Below, one piece after another: positions 47,337 to 54,834 of a stretch of 64,000 nucleotides of DNA; within the stretch, counting starts at the first letter, position 1; every line of letters begins with the position of its first letter. Made by a program: the position numbers and the translations under genes. The DNA lies in the NCBI GenBank assembly GCA_003599415.1, contig QZKB01000017.1:1-64000 (forward strand), given 5' to 3'. A model generated the notes under the pieces. It did not search any database. It worked only from the letters and a program-made list of their open reading frames with translations, and was not told the DNA's origin. This DNA comes from Ignavibacteriales bacterium (GTDB lineage: Bacteria; Bacteroidota; Ignavibacteria; Ignavibacteriales; SURF-24).

Positions 47337-47741
47337 ATGGAATTAAAAGATATTCGATGGAAACAGCGGTTTGAAAACTTTCAGAAGGCTTTTTTAGTTC
47401 TTAAGAATTCTGTTCAGCAGAAAAATTATACTCCATTAGAAGCAAGCGGACTAGTTAAAGCTTTTGAATTTACTTTTGAGCTTGCCTGGAAAACTCTTAA
47501 AGATTTTCTGGAAGCAAATGGTGTTGATACCAAAACTCCCCGTGAAGTAATTAAGCAGGCATTTAGCTCTGATATTATTAAAGATGGGCATACGTGGATG
47601 ATAATGCTTGAAATAAGGAATGAACTTTCTCATACGTATGATGAATCGGAAGCAAACAAAGCCGTGAACATAATAAAGGAACATTACTATAGGGCAATTG
47701 AACAAGTATTTGAAACACTCGGTAAGAATATTAATGATTGA
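47337..47741 (+). CDS. HepT-like HEPN toxin / nucleotidyltransferase substrate-binding protein (HI0074 family)
   Basis: A 134-aa all-helical HEPN protein. It has the complete R-x4-H-x-Y motif (R94, H99, Y101 in RNELSHTY), which in HepT toxins forms the RNase site and carries the tyrosine that the partner MntA modifies with AMP. The helical block FEFTFELAWKTLKDFLEANG is typical of the HI0074 (NTase substrate-binding) branch. It overlaps the start of the nucleotidyltransferase gene by 8 nt. Because that partner is frameshifted, this toxin-like protein may now lack its control or be itself inactive. Confidence 0.85.
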   Translation: MELKDIRWKQRFENFQKAFLVLKNSVQQKNYTPLEASGLVKAFEFTFELAWKTLKDFLEANGVDTKTPREVIKQAFSSDIIKDGHTWMIMLEIRNELSHTYDESEANKAVNIIKEHYYRAIEQVFETLGKNIND

Positions 47742-48041
47742 AAAAAACATTGGAGTAACAGAAACCGATAAGGAAGAAATCCTGAAGGTTCTAAAGAAAT
47801 TCCCGGAAGTTGAAGAAGCAATTATCTTTGGCTCCAGAGCATTGGGTAATCACAAGCCGGGATCAGATGTTGATTTGGTGTAAAAGGAATAGTTGATGAA
47901 ATCCGGTTGACTATCAAATCAATTTTAAATGAAGAAACGCTTATGCCTTATAACTTTGATGTGCTTGATTATTCAAACATTTCAAATGAAGAATTAAAAA
48001 AACATATTGATAATTTCGGCGTTTCAATTTATAAAAAGTAA
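47734..48041 (+). pseudogene. MntA-like minimal nucleotidyltransferase (antitoxin), interrupted by a frameshift
   Basis: The first 49 codons encode an MntA-type core with G33-S34-x10-D45-x-D47 (FGSRALGNHKPGSDVDLV). The frame then meets TAA at 47881. Reading one base back from 47880 continues the family without stops: VKGIVDEIRLTIKSILNEET, then MPYNFDVLDYSN, to a natural TAA at 48039-48041. The third catalytic aspartate lies in that second part. A single-base loss near 47878-47880 explains this; a sequencing error or a -1 ribosomal frameshift are the alternatives. The intact second half argues for a recent event. Confidence 0.8.
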
Positions 48042-48104
48042 ATTGCCTGATTATTGTAAACCTTTGGTATTTACAAGACCTTTCTCTTTATTAAAAAACT
48101 AAAA

Positions 48105-49481
48105 ATGCTTAAGCCGGAAAATATTACCAACAATTTATTTCATAAAACTTCTGTGCTTTATCAGGGTGTTATTTTTCTGCTTGCTGTTTTAAGTTATCTC
48201 CCCGGTCTTTTCTTCGGATTCGTTCAGCTTGATGATTCTTACATGATTGAATATTACAAACTCTTTAATGATTTAAATCCGGGGCTTAATGATTTTACAA
48301 ATGCATTCGTAAACAAGTACCTTGGCGGTCAGTACTACAGACCAATTACTAACCTTACATTTCTGTTTGATATTTTGATTGGAGCGGGGAATCCATTCTA
48401 CTTTCATTTAACAAACCTTTTGCTGCATTCATTGGTCTGCATACTAATTTATAGGTTCTTTATGACCTTGGATGTGAAGAGAGAAATTTCATTTATACTG
48501 TCAGCTTTTTTTGCTGTTCATCCTATTAATACAAATGCAGTTAACTGGATTGTAGGCCGCTGTGATATTCTTGCCGCAGTATTTTCACTGCTCTCATTTA
48601 TTTCTTTTTTGAATTATATAAAATCAAAGAGAATTATTTCTTTGCTTAGCTATATTATTTTTGCTTTGTTCGCGGTATTATCAAAAGAGGTGGCAGTTAT
48701 GTTGCCTTTTGCTGCAAGCCTGTATTTAATATTGAATAAGAATTGGAAGAAAAATATTCCGGCTACAGTAATTGCTTTTATTCCACTCTGCTGTTACATC
48801 ATAATCAGATTTTTAATGGCAGGTAAGGTTAACCCTGAAAAAATTTATCTGGCGGGCGCATTACAAAATTTACCGATGCCGTTTGAGTTAATATCAAAAT
48901 TAATTTTTCCATTTGGATTAAAAGTGCTTCCTGATTACAACCTTTATTTAACCATAAGCGGTATTGTCCTTTTCATAATGATTTTGTTATTGCCTCTCGT
49001 ATATAAAAAAATATCCCGGGGCAAATATTTCTTCGGTCTTGCCTGGTTTATCCTCTTTTTAATTCCCGGACTGCCTATATCCACTATGTCGGTAGATGGG
49101 TTTCAATACTGGGATTGCAGAGTTTATCTTCCTTCAATAGGATTTATTTTAATATTAGGAGCGATACTGAATGATTCTAATGTAAAAAGCATATTCAATA
49201 TTTCGCTGTCTGTTTTATTGTTATTTATCGTCCTGACATTAATACAATCCCGGAAGTATAAAAGCGAAATAACATTCTGGGAAGCTGCCGTTAAAGAACA
49301 ACCTAACCGTGCTTTATTTCATGAAAGACTTGCAAATATGTATTACCAGAACGGCAGGTATAAAGAATCTCTTTTTACAATCAATAAAGTTTTTAAAATG
49401 AATTTGAAAGATGAGAGTTTAAGAAAAAAAGCAGAAGAATTAGTTGAAAGGATTAAACTGAAAAAAGCAGGGACTAAATAA
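48105..49481 (+). CDS. GT-C-like membrane protein with C-terminal TPR (TMTC/PMT-type glycosyltransferase candidate)
   Basis: A 458-aa membrane protein with about 10 hydrophobic helices. Features of GT-C enzymes are an acidic motif in the first external loop (FVQLDDSYMIEYY) and the block GGQYYRPITNLTFLFD. Conserved AVHPINTNAVNWIVGRCDILAAVFSLLSF follows, as in TMTC/DUF1736-type proteins. The last 70 residues form TPR-like helices (ALFHERLANMYYQNGRYKES). It probably transfers a lipid-linked sugar to a protein or glycan outside the membrane, but this is family inference. Confidence 0.7.
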   Translation: MLKPENITNNLFHKTSVLYQGVIFLLAVLSYLPGLFFGFVQLDDSYMIEYYKLFNDLNPGLNDFTNAFVNKYLGGQYYRPITNLTFLFDILIGAGNPFYFHLTNLLLHSLVCILIYRFFMTLDVKREISFILSAFFAVHPINTNAVNWIVGRCDILAAVFSLLSFISFLNYIKSKRIISLLSYIIFALFAVLSKEVAVMLPFAASLYLILNKNWKKNIPATVIAFIPLCCYIIIRFLMAGKVNPEKIYLAGALQNLPMPFELISKLIFPFGLKVLPDYNLYLTISGIVLFIMILLLPLVYKKISRGKYFFGLAWFILFLIPGLPISTMSVDGFQYWDCRVYLPSIGFILILGAILNDSNVKSIFNISLSVLLLFIVLTLIQSRKYKSEITFWEAAVKEQPNRALFHERLANMYYQNGRYKESLFTINKVFKMNLKDESLRKKAEELVERIKLKKAGTK

Positions 49482-49508
49482 AATTATTTTTCATTGCAGA
49501 GATTAGTA

Positions 49509-49531
49509 AAGGCAACCGTTAAGGTTGCCTT
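49509..49531. terminator. Bidirectional hairpin terminator between convergent genes
   Basis: AAGGCAACC (49509-49517) and GGTTGCCTT (49523-49531) form a perfect 9-bp stem over GTTAA. It is followed by AAATTTATT on the plus strand and by TTTACTAA on the minus strand. It sits between the GT-C-like gene and nfu. Confidence 0.65.
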
Positions 49532-49549
49532 AAATTTATTATCAGAATG

Positions 49550-50095
49550 TTATCCCGGTATAACTTCTATTGCGGGATGAATTTCTCTGCGGAGTAAATT
49601 TTCTATTGCATTTAATGTTCCGCTTATTGCGCTTGGACACGAACCGCACGCACCCTGGTAACGGATCATTAAAGTGTAACCGTCAATTCCCAACACTTCC
49701 AAACCTCCGCCATCACCGGCAAGAGCCGGGCGTACACGCTGATCTAAGAAAGAATTTATCTGTTCAAGCAAAGCGCTTTCTTCCTGTTCATTCGGTTTTT
49801 CAATTTCCTGTTCGGCAGGAATTAACGAAGTATCGAAGCTCTGAATAAATTCAATAAATGGTTTTTGAATTTTTCCCCAGTCGGTAGCCGGGTTCTTTTC
49901 AACTGTAATAAATTTATCCATGTAGAAAACAGATTCCACTCCATCAATTGCAAAGATACCTTTTGCAAGCGGATCGTTTTCTGCGTTCTCTTTACTTTTA
50001 AAATGACGCGATTCTCGGTTAAGCAATCTTTCGTTTAAAATAAACTTAAGTGCCTGTGGATTAGGTGTTAAATCAACATCCTGCACTCTTAACAT
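49550..50095 (-). CDS. nfuA: Fe-S cluster scaffold protein, Nfu type
   Basis: A 181-aa protein with an N-terminal Nfu_N domain (TPNPQALKFILN, GIFAIDGVESVFYMDKFITV). The C-terminal NifU-like domain carries the cluster-binding C-x-x-C (GACGSCPSA) and RPALAGDGGGLEVLGIDG. It holds and delivers Fe-S clusters to target proteins. This two-domain architecture is common in bacteria and mitochondria; the symbol is assigned by domain, not by operon. Confidence 0.88.
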   Translation of the reverse strand: MLRVQDVDLTPNPQALKFILNERLLNRESRHFKSKENAENDPLAKGIFAIDGVESVFYMDKFITVEKNPATDWGKIQKPFIEFIQSFDTSLIPAEQEIEKPNEQEESALLEQINSFLDQRVRPALAGDGGGLEVLGIDGYTLMIRYQGACGSCPSAISGTLNAIENLLRREIHPAIEVIPG

Positions 50096-50147
50096 ATTTT
50101 TCTCCGGTTTTTCATTAAATAACTCAAATTGTGTTTCTAAAGTTCAG

Positions 50148-50465
50148 TTAAATTGCCCTTTCCAGTTGCCTTGTTATCCAGGTATTAACATTTTTGCCGG
50201 ATCTTGTAGCGGCAATAAGAATTTTATCATATAAATCTTTGGGAAGCTTCAAGTCTAATTTCCCTTGGAATGGTTTGTCCGGTTCCTCTCCGCGCTGTTT
50301 ACAAAAATCAAGGTAATCATTAATAGAATCCTTAAAAGCCTGTTTTAATTTTGCTACATCATTACCCTGAAAGGTAATAACATCTTTTATTCCTATTACT
50401 TTCCCATGAAAAATTTCTGCTTCTTCATCAAATTCAATATATCCCTGATAGCCTTTATATTTCAA
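50148..50465 (-). CDS. hicB: HicB-family antitoxin
   Basis: A 105-aa antitoxin with a partial RNase H-like N-terminus (YKGYQGYIEFDEEAEIFHGKVIGIKDVITFQG) and a C-terminal ribbon-helix-helix DNA-binding end (GKLDLKLPKDLYDKI, GKNVNTWITRQLERA). It should neutralise HicA and repress the operon. It overlaps the end of hicA by 11 nt. Confidence 0.9.
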   Translation of the reverse strand: MKYKGYQGYIEFDEEAEIFHGKVIGIKDVITFQGNDVAKLKQAFKDSINDYLDFCKQRGEEPDKPFQGKLDLKLPKDLYDKILIAATRSGKNVNTWITRQLERAI

Positions 50466-50715
50466 CTTTAACTCCAGCCTTAATTAAGAATTCTCTTAGA
50501 GATTTTATTGTTCCTTTATCTATTTCCTTTTGTGGATGCGGTCTGTGGAAAACAGCTCTGACATTGGATAAAGCAATTCTTACTCTTGAACCGTTTCCTT
50601 CACTTATCTCTGAATTTAAAGAACGTAAGAGCATCTCTACTGATAACCACGAAATATTTGAACGAACTGGTTCATCGAAGATAGCTTTAAGTGTTTTCTT
50701 GTTTTTCGAATTCAT
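50455..50715 (-). CDS. hicA: HicA-family mRNA interferase toxin
   Basis: An 86-aa dsRBD-fold toxin beginning MNSKNKKTLKAIF. The family block GNGSRVRIALSNVRAVFHRPHP contains the catalytic-histidine region, and KEIDKGTIKSLREFLIKAGV ends it. The ATG at 50715 is chosen because homologues begin M-x-x-K-x-x-K-T-L-x-x-I-F; a TTG at 50724 is an alternative. The toxin-first order matches most hicAB operons. Confidence 0.87.
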   Translation of the reverse strand: MNSKNKKTLKAIFDEPVRSNISWLSVEMLLRSLNSEISEGNGSRVRIALSNVRAVFHRPHPQKEIDKGTIKSLREFLIKAGVKVEI

Positions 50716-50761
50716 CTCAGACAAAATTAAAATTCGATTCTATGAAATTCAATATAAAAGT

Positions 50762-51442
50762 TTACCTTCCCCTGTTGTCCACAACCAGTACAAATTCGCC
50801 CTTTAAGTTTTTACTTTCTGCTGTTTTAAGCACTTCATCAATGCTTCCCCTGTAAAATTTTTCGTTTGATGAGGTTAGTTCGTATGCAAGCACCGCAGGA
50901 GTTGTTTTAGAAAATATCTTTGCCGCATCAGATAATAAAGATTTTAACCTGTATGGAGTATCAAGAAAAATTATTGCCTCTTTAAGATGCCGTAACTTTG
51001 CAAGCTCTTTCTGCCTTTCTTCCTTTTTAGGAGAAAGCCAGCCGTAATAGTAAAATTTTTCAAGATGTAATCCTGAAGCCATAATTGCAGTAAGCAGGGA
51101 ACTTGCTCCCGGTACAGGTACAACCTGAATCTTATGCGATAAACAAAGATCAAGAAGCAGATGCCCGGGATCAGAAAACAAAGGTGTTCCGCAATCGGAA
51201 ATTAATGCGGCGCTTTCTCCTTTTGTTAAACGCGGAAGAATTTCATCCACCGATTCATTTTCGTTGTGCTCATTAAGTGTAACAAGCTCTTTATCAATCT
51301 GGTATTGTGAAAGCAGCCGGCGTGCTTCTTTAAATTCTTCGCAGATAATAAAATTTACTGATCTTAAAACTTCAAGCGCTCGTAAGGTAATATCCTGGTA
51401 ATTACCGATTGGTGTTGAAACAATATAAAGTTTGTCGTTCAT
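50762..51442 (-). CDS. RsmI-like SAM-dependent methyltransferase
   Basis: A 226-aa tetrapyrrole-methylase-fold protein similar to RsmI, the 16S rRNA C1402 2'-O-methyltransferase. Clear matches are LYIVSTPIGNYQDITLRALEVL, SDCGTPLFSDPGHLL, and VPVPGASSLLTAIMASGL. Two differences stand out: the conserved E-D-T-R motif is replaced by EEFKEARRLL, and the C-terminal domain is missing (RsmI is normally about 280 aa). It may be a divergent RsmI or a related methylase. It follows the small ORF at 51445 by 2 nt. Confidence 0.65.
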   Translation of the reverse strand: MNDKLYIVSTPIGNYQDITLRALEVLRSVNFIICEEFKEARRLLSQYQIDKELVTLNEHNENESVDEILPRLTKGESAALISDCGTPLFSDPGHLLLDLCLSHKIQVVPVPGASSLLTAIMASGLHLEKFYYYGWLSPKKEERQKELAKLRHLKEAIIFLDTPYRLKSLLSDAAKIFSKTTPAVLAYELTSSNEKFYRGSIDEVLKTAESKNLKGEFVLVVDNRGR

Positions 51443-51444
51443 TT

Positions 51445-51717
51445 TTACTCGTTTACTCCCCCTTTGGGGGAGCTAGAGGGGGCTTTGAATCCCCTGTAAG
51501 TATCGAACTTTGAATTATACATTACGATGTTCATATTTTCATCCCGTAGTGTTCCACCGCTTGGGTAAAGATAAAACTCGGAAATCGTATCAGTCTTTTC
51601 ATCTGCCGGCAGACCGTTTTTTGTATAAAACTTTATACGGTAAAAGCCAAGCTCATACTTTCCGTTCTTTATTTGTTCAAGAAGATTTTCTTCCGAAAAG
51701 ATGAAAATATCGTTCAT
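51445..51717 (-). CDS. Small hypothetical protein whose C-terminus is encoded by a palindromic repeat
   Basis: A 90-aa frame between proS (6 nt downstream of its stop) and the RsmI-like gene (2-nt gap). The N-terminus (MNDIFIFSEENLLEQIKNGKYELGFYRIKFYTKNG) looks like a folded protein, while the final residues KAPSSSPKGGVNE are read through the repeat at 51456-51486. No family is recognised. The tight spacing in a proS operon supports translation. Confidence 0.55.
   Translation of the reverse strand: MNDIFIFSEENLLEQIKNGKYELGFYRIKFYTKNGLPADEKTDTISEFYLYPSGGTLRDENMNIVMYNSKFDTYRGFKAPSSSPKGGVNE
51456..51486. repeat. Nested palindrome overlapping the end of a gene (CTCCCC family)
   Basis: CTCCCCC (51456-51462) and GGGGGAG (51466-51472) form a 7-bp stem over TTT. 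CTAGAGGGGGCTTT follows. It encodes the last residues of the minus-strand ORF 51445-51717 and lies 14 nt upstream of the RsmI-like start, so its purine arm could also serve as a ribosome site. It resembles the elements at 37063 and 57787. Confidence 0.6.
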
Positions 51718-51723
51718 ATAGAA

Positions 51724-53409
51724 TTATAAGAGCTCTTTAATTTTATCGTGCAAAGAATCCAGCGCAACAACAGATTTCTCATTCGTTTTCCTTACTTTAA
51801 TTTCAACTTTACCGTCTTTCAGGTTTTTTTCACCAACAACAATTTGCAGCGGCATACCAAGCAAATCTGCATCATTAAATTTAAAGCCTGCCGAAACATC
51901 ATTCCTGTCATCCCAGATAACTTCATAACCTTTTGCGGTCAATTCATTATAAAGCTTTTCGGATTCGGCGGCAATCTTTTCGCTTTTCATGTTCAAACTT
52001 AAAATCTGAATCTGGAACGGAGCCAAAGTTTTATCCCATACAATTCCTTTCTCATCATAATTCTGCTCTACATAACAAGCCATTACACGTTCAACACCAA
52101 TGCCGTAGCTTCCCATTATTATAGGGTGCTCTTCACCTTTTTCATCAACAAAAGTAGCACCTAATGCTTCGGAGTATTTTGTGCCGAGTTTAAATATATG
52201 TCCAAGTTCTATTGCTTTGAAAACATCTAACTTTGAATTACATCTTGTACAGGTTTCGCCCGCTTCAACTACGCGCAGATCATAATATTCACATTCAGGC
52301 ACATCACGCTTCATGTCAATTCCGCCGATGTGATAATCATTCTTGTTTGCACCGCTGTAAAGATTATTTGCATCTTTTAATCTTAAGTCTGCAATAATTT
52401 TATGTTTAAATCCGACAGGACCGATTGAGCCGGCATCTGCACCGGTAATTTTCTTAAGTTCATCAGGGTGACCAGGACGAACATAACCTCCAAGTATGGC
52501 GGTAAGTTTTGTTTCATTAACTTCATCATTACCAGACATTAAAACGAGAACCGGATTTCCATCTGCAATATATATTCTTGATTTAGCACATTCGGTTTCA
52601 TTAATCTTTAAGAACGCGCAAAGCTCATCAATGCTTTTTACATTTGGCGTTGAAATCTCTTCAATCTGTTTGCTTTCTTTAAGCCGTGGTGCGGCTTCAA
52701 CAATAGATTTTGCAACTTCAACATTTGCAGCATAGCCGCAGTGTTCGCAGTAAGCAACAGTGTCTTCACCTGCTTCTGATTTAACCATAAATTCTTCTGA
52801 TCCGCTTCCGCCCATAGCACCGCTTGATGCGCCGACTACAAAATATTTTATTCCGCAGCGGTCAAAAATATTCCTGTATGCTTTATCGTGAAGGCTGTAA
52901 GAATGATCAAGTCCTTCTTTTGATATATCGAAGGAGTAAGCATCTTTCATAAGGAATTGTCTTCCGCGTATAACTCCGCTTTTGGGTCTCGGTTCATTGC
53001 GGAATTTTGTTTGTATCTGGTACCATATCTGCGGCATATCTTTATAGGATTTTACCACGCCGCGTGCATGGTAGGTCATAATTTCTTCATGTGTTGGAGC
53101 TAAAACATATTCCCTGTTCTTTATATGGAAAAGAATATCTCCGAATGCCTCAACGCGGTTGGTTTCTTCCCAGATTTCTTTTGGATTTAATGCCGGCAGG
53201 TGAAATTCCTGTCCGCCTATTGCATCCATTTCCTCGCGGATTATCTGTGTAATTTTTTTAACAACCTTGTAACCAAGAGGCAGGAAAGAATAAATTCCGG
53301 CGGAAAGCATTCTTACCATCCCGGTTCTTAACATTAGAATATGACTTGGAATTACCGCATCGTTTGGCACTTCCTTTAACGTAGGTACGAATGATTTACT
53401 TAACTTCAT
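51724..53409 (-). CDS. proS: Prolyl-tRNA synthetase, bacterial type
   Basis: A 561-aa class II aminoacyl-tRNA synthetase. Motif 2 is FRNEPRPKSGVIRGRQFLMKD, and the YbaK-like editing insert (about residues 240-380, including GGYVRPGHPDELKKITGADA) marks the bacterial-type enzyme. Motif 3 lies in GSYGIGVERVMACYVEQN and is followed by the anticodon-binding domain. Length is typical (about 565-570). It may form a transcript with the two genes downstream on the minus strand. Confidence 0.95.
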   Translation of the reverse strand: MKLSKSFVPTLKEVPNDAVIPSHILMLRTGMVRMLSAGIYSFLPLGYKVVKKITQIIREEMDAIGGQEFHLPALNPKEIWEETNRVEAFGDILFHIKNREYVLAPTHEEIMTYHARGVVKSYKDMPQIWYQIQTKFRNEPRPKSGVIRGRQFLMKDAYSFDISKEGLDHSYSLHDKAYRNIFDRCGIKYFVVGASSGAMGGSGSEEFMVKSEAGEDTVAYCEHCGYAANVEVAKSIVEAAPRLKESKQIEEISTPNVKSIDELCAFLKINETECAKSRIYIADGNPVLVLMSGNDEVNETKLTAILGGYVRPGHPDELKKITGADAGSIGPVGFKHKIIADLRLKDANNLYSGANKNDYHIGGIDMKRDVPECEYYDLRVVEAGETCTRCNSKLDVFKAIELGHIFKLGTKYSEALGATFVDEKGEEHPIIMGSYGIGVERVMACYVEQNYDEKGIVWDKTLAPFQIQILSLNMKSEKIAAESEKLYNELTAKGYEVIWDDRNDVSAGFKFNDADLLGMPLQIVVGEKNLKDGKVEIKVRKTNEKSVVALDSLHDKIKELL

Positions 53410-53789
53410 AGCTCCAGTTTATTTTATTGAAATGATTGCAAAATTACGCAAATATGAAGCCAATTCAAAAGAAGGGAGAGTCTTTTAATGACATATAAGA
53501 GTCTGATCAGATAAATTTCCAGCACATCAACTAATCATACAGTTTCATTTCCATATAAAGTATCTTCTGTAAAGTATAATAAATCAATCAGAGAAATCTT
53601 TCTATTAACCGCCTGCCGGGGAAAAATATCGTTTACAGTAAATTGGAAGCAACAAGCAGGAATTTAAAATCACATCTTGTAACAATTAGAATACTGAAGT
53701 ATCTAAACTATCAGAAAATTGAAATTGATTGCTGATGCTTAGGTGTTCTGAAATATTTAAGATAATGTTTGAATCCTGAGGAGGTTAAT
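53410..53789. other. Intergenic region with no recognised feature apart from a ribosome site
   Basis: These 380 bases separate the divergent proS and the small membrane gene. I see no convincing promoter, RNA or repeat, and no open frame of useful length. A strong GAGGAGG ribosome site lies at the right end (about 53778-53784). Confidence 0.6.
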
Positions 53790-54065
53790 ATGAATATTAA
53801 AATATTTCTGCTGATTATGATTGTGGCTGCCGTTATATGGTATGTCGTGGCCAGCCTTATGATAGTGGGTGAATTATTAAAGAGAAAACAGAAAATTCAA
53901 TTTGTTTTAATAAGGTTTATGATTCCGGTGTATGCCCACCGGTATAAAAAAATTACTCTTGAAGAAACTGGGCATGTAGGGCCTTTGTTTTATCATTGGA
54001 TTATTTCTATTAATATAGCTCTTGTTTTTACTATAGCTTTAATTATTGCCAAATTCTCTGGTTAG
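53790..54065 (+). CDS. Small two-helix membrane protein
   Basis: A 91-aa protein whose start at 53790 is set by GAGGAGG 5 nt upstream. Hydrophobic helices are at about residues 4-28 and 71-90, separated by a basic loop (KRKQKIQFVLIR, YAHRYKKI). No family is recognised. It is alone on its strand, 132 bp before the DUF2178-type gene. Confidence 0.6.
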   Translation: MNIKIFLLIMIVAAVIWYVVASLMIVGELLKRKQKIQFVLIRFMIPVYAHRYKKITLEETGHVGPLFYHWIISINIALVFTIALIIAKFSG

Positions 54066-54130
54066 GTAAAATATCCCGAAGTTAATTACCAATTAAGAAC
54101 AAAAAATTTTTTTGAAAAGTAAAATTGCTA

Positions 54131-54179
54131 TTGACAATCGTGTTATATATTTCTAACTTGATGTTAGAAATATATAACA
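54131..54179 (+). promoter_or_regulatory. Promoter overlapped by a perfect 17-bp inverted repeat operator
   Basis: A consensus -35 TTGACA (54131-54136) is followed after 17 bp by TAACTT (54154-54159) as the -10. An exact inverted repeat overlaps it: TGTTATATATTTCTAAC (54141-54157) and GTTAGAAATATATAACA (54163-54179), separated by TTGAT. The repeat covers the core promoter, so a protein bound there would repress. The downstream XRE regulator is the obvious candidate. Confidence 0.75.
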
Positions 54180-54197
54180 TTTATTAAAGGATTAAAT

Positions 54198-54593
54198 ATG
54201 AAAAAGACAATTTTAATTTTCGTTATTATCGGATTAGTTGCAGTTACACTTATGCTTTGGATTATGAAAGCCCGAACAATAACCTACCAGGAGATCCTTA
54301 TGTTGGGAGTTGTACTGGTGGTAGTTGGATTTGCAGTATTTGTTGGGATTAACAGAATAAAAAGTGTAATTCAAAAAGAACCGTTTGAAGATGAACTATC
54401 AAAAAAGATAATGACAAAAGCTTCATCAATCTCATATTACATCTCTATCTATCTGTGGCTTATTATAATGTACCTTAGTGATAAAGTGGCATTAGAATCT
54501 CACAGCCTTATTGGTGCAGGGATTCTGGGAATGGCAATCATTTTTCTGCTGAGCTGGATTGGTGTTAAAATGTTTGGTGTTTCAAATGGATAA
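54198..54593 (+). CDS. DUF2178-like four-helix membrane protein
   Basis: A 131-aa membrane protein with four predicted helices (about 5-24, 33-52, 76-96, 105-126) and a charged segment ([24 protein letters not shown]). This arrangement, followed by a tiny XRE regulator, recurs in bacteria as a DUF2178/DUF3796-like membrane protein with its repressor. AAAGG 7 nt upstream supports the start. The function is unknown. Its stop overlaps the regulator's start. Confidence 0.7.
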   Translation: MKKTILIFVIIGLVAVTLMLWIMKARTITYQEILMLGVVLVVVGFAVFVGINRIKSVIQKEPFEDELSKKIMTKASSISYYISIYLWLIIMYLSDKVALESHSLIGAGILGMAIIFLLSWIGVKMFGVSNG

Positions 54594-54786
54594 TAGAATA
54601 AAAGAGTTGCGTGCAAAACATAATTTATCTCAGCTTGAGCTGGCACAAAAAGCGGGTGTTAGAAGAGAGACAATTGTTTTTCTTGAGAAAGGTAAATACA
54701 ATCCTTCACTCAAACTGGCTTATGATATTTCAAGGATTTTTAATCTCTCAATTGAAGAAGTGTTCGTTTTCAATAATGAAAAGTGA
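54586..54786 (+). CDS. XRE-family transcriptional regulator
   Basis: A 66-aa protein that is nearly all helix-turn-helix: [40 protein letters not shown], then [12 protein letters not shown]. The ATG at 54586 overlaps the membrane-protein stop by 8 nt, indicating translational coupling. It belongs to the small Cro/CI-like group typically paired with membrane proteins and is the likely ligand of the inverted repeat at 54141-54179, giving autorepression. Confidence 0.88.
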   Translation: MDNRIKELRAKHNLSQLELAQKAGVRRETIVFLEKGKYNPSLKLAYDISRIFNLSIEEVFVFNNEK

Positions 54787-54834
54787 CTGAGTTATTAATA
54801 CAAAGAGTTTTCAATTTAACTTAGGAGGTTTGCT

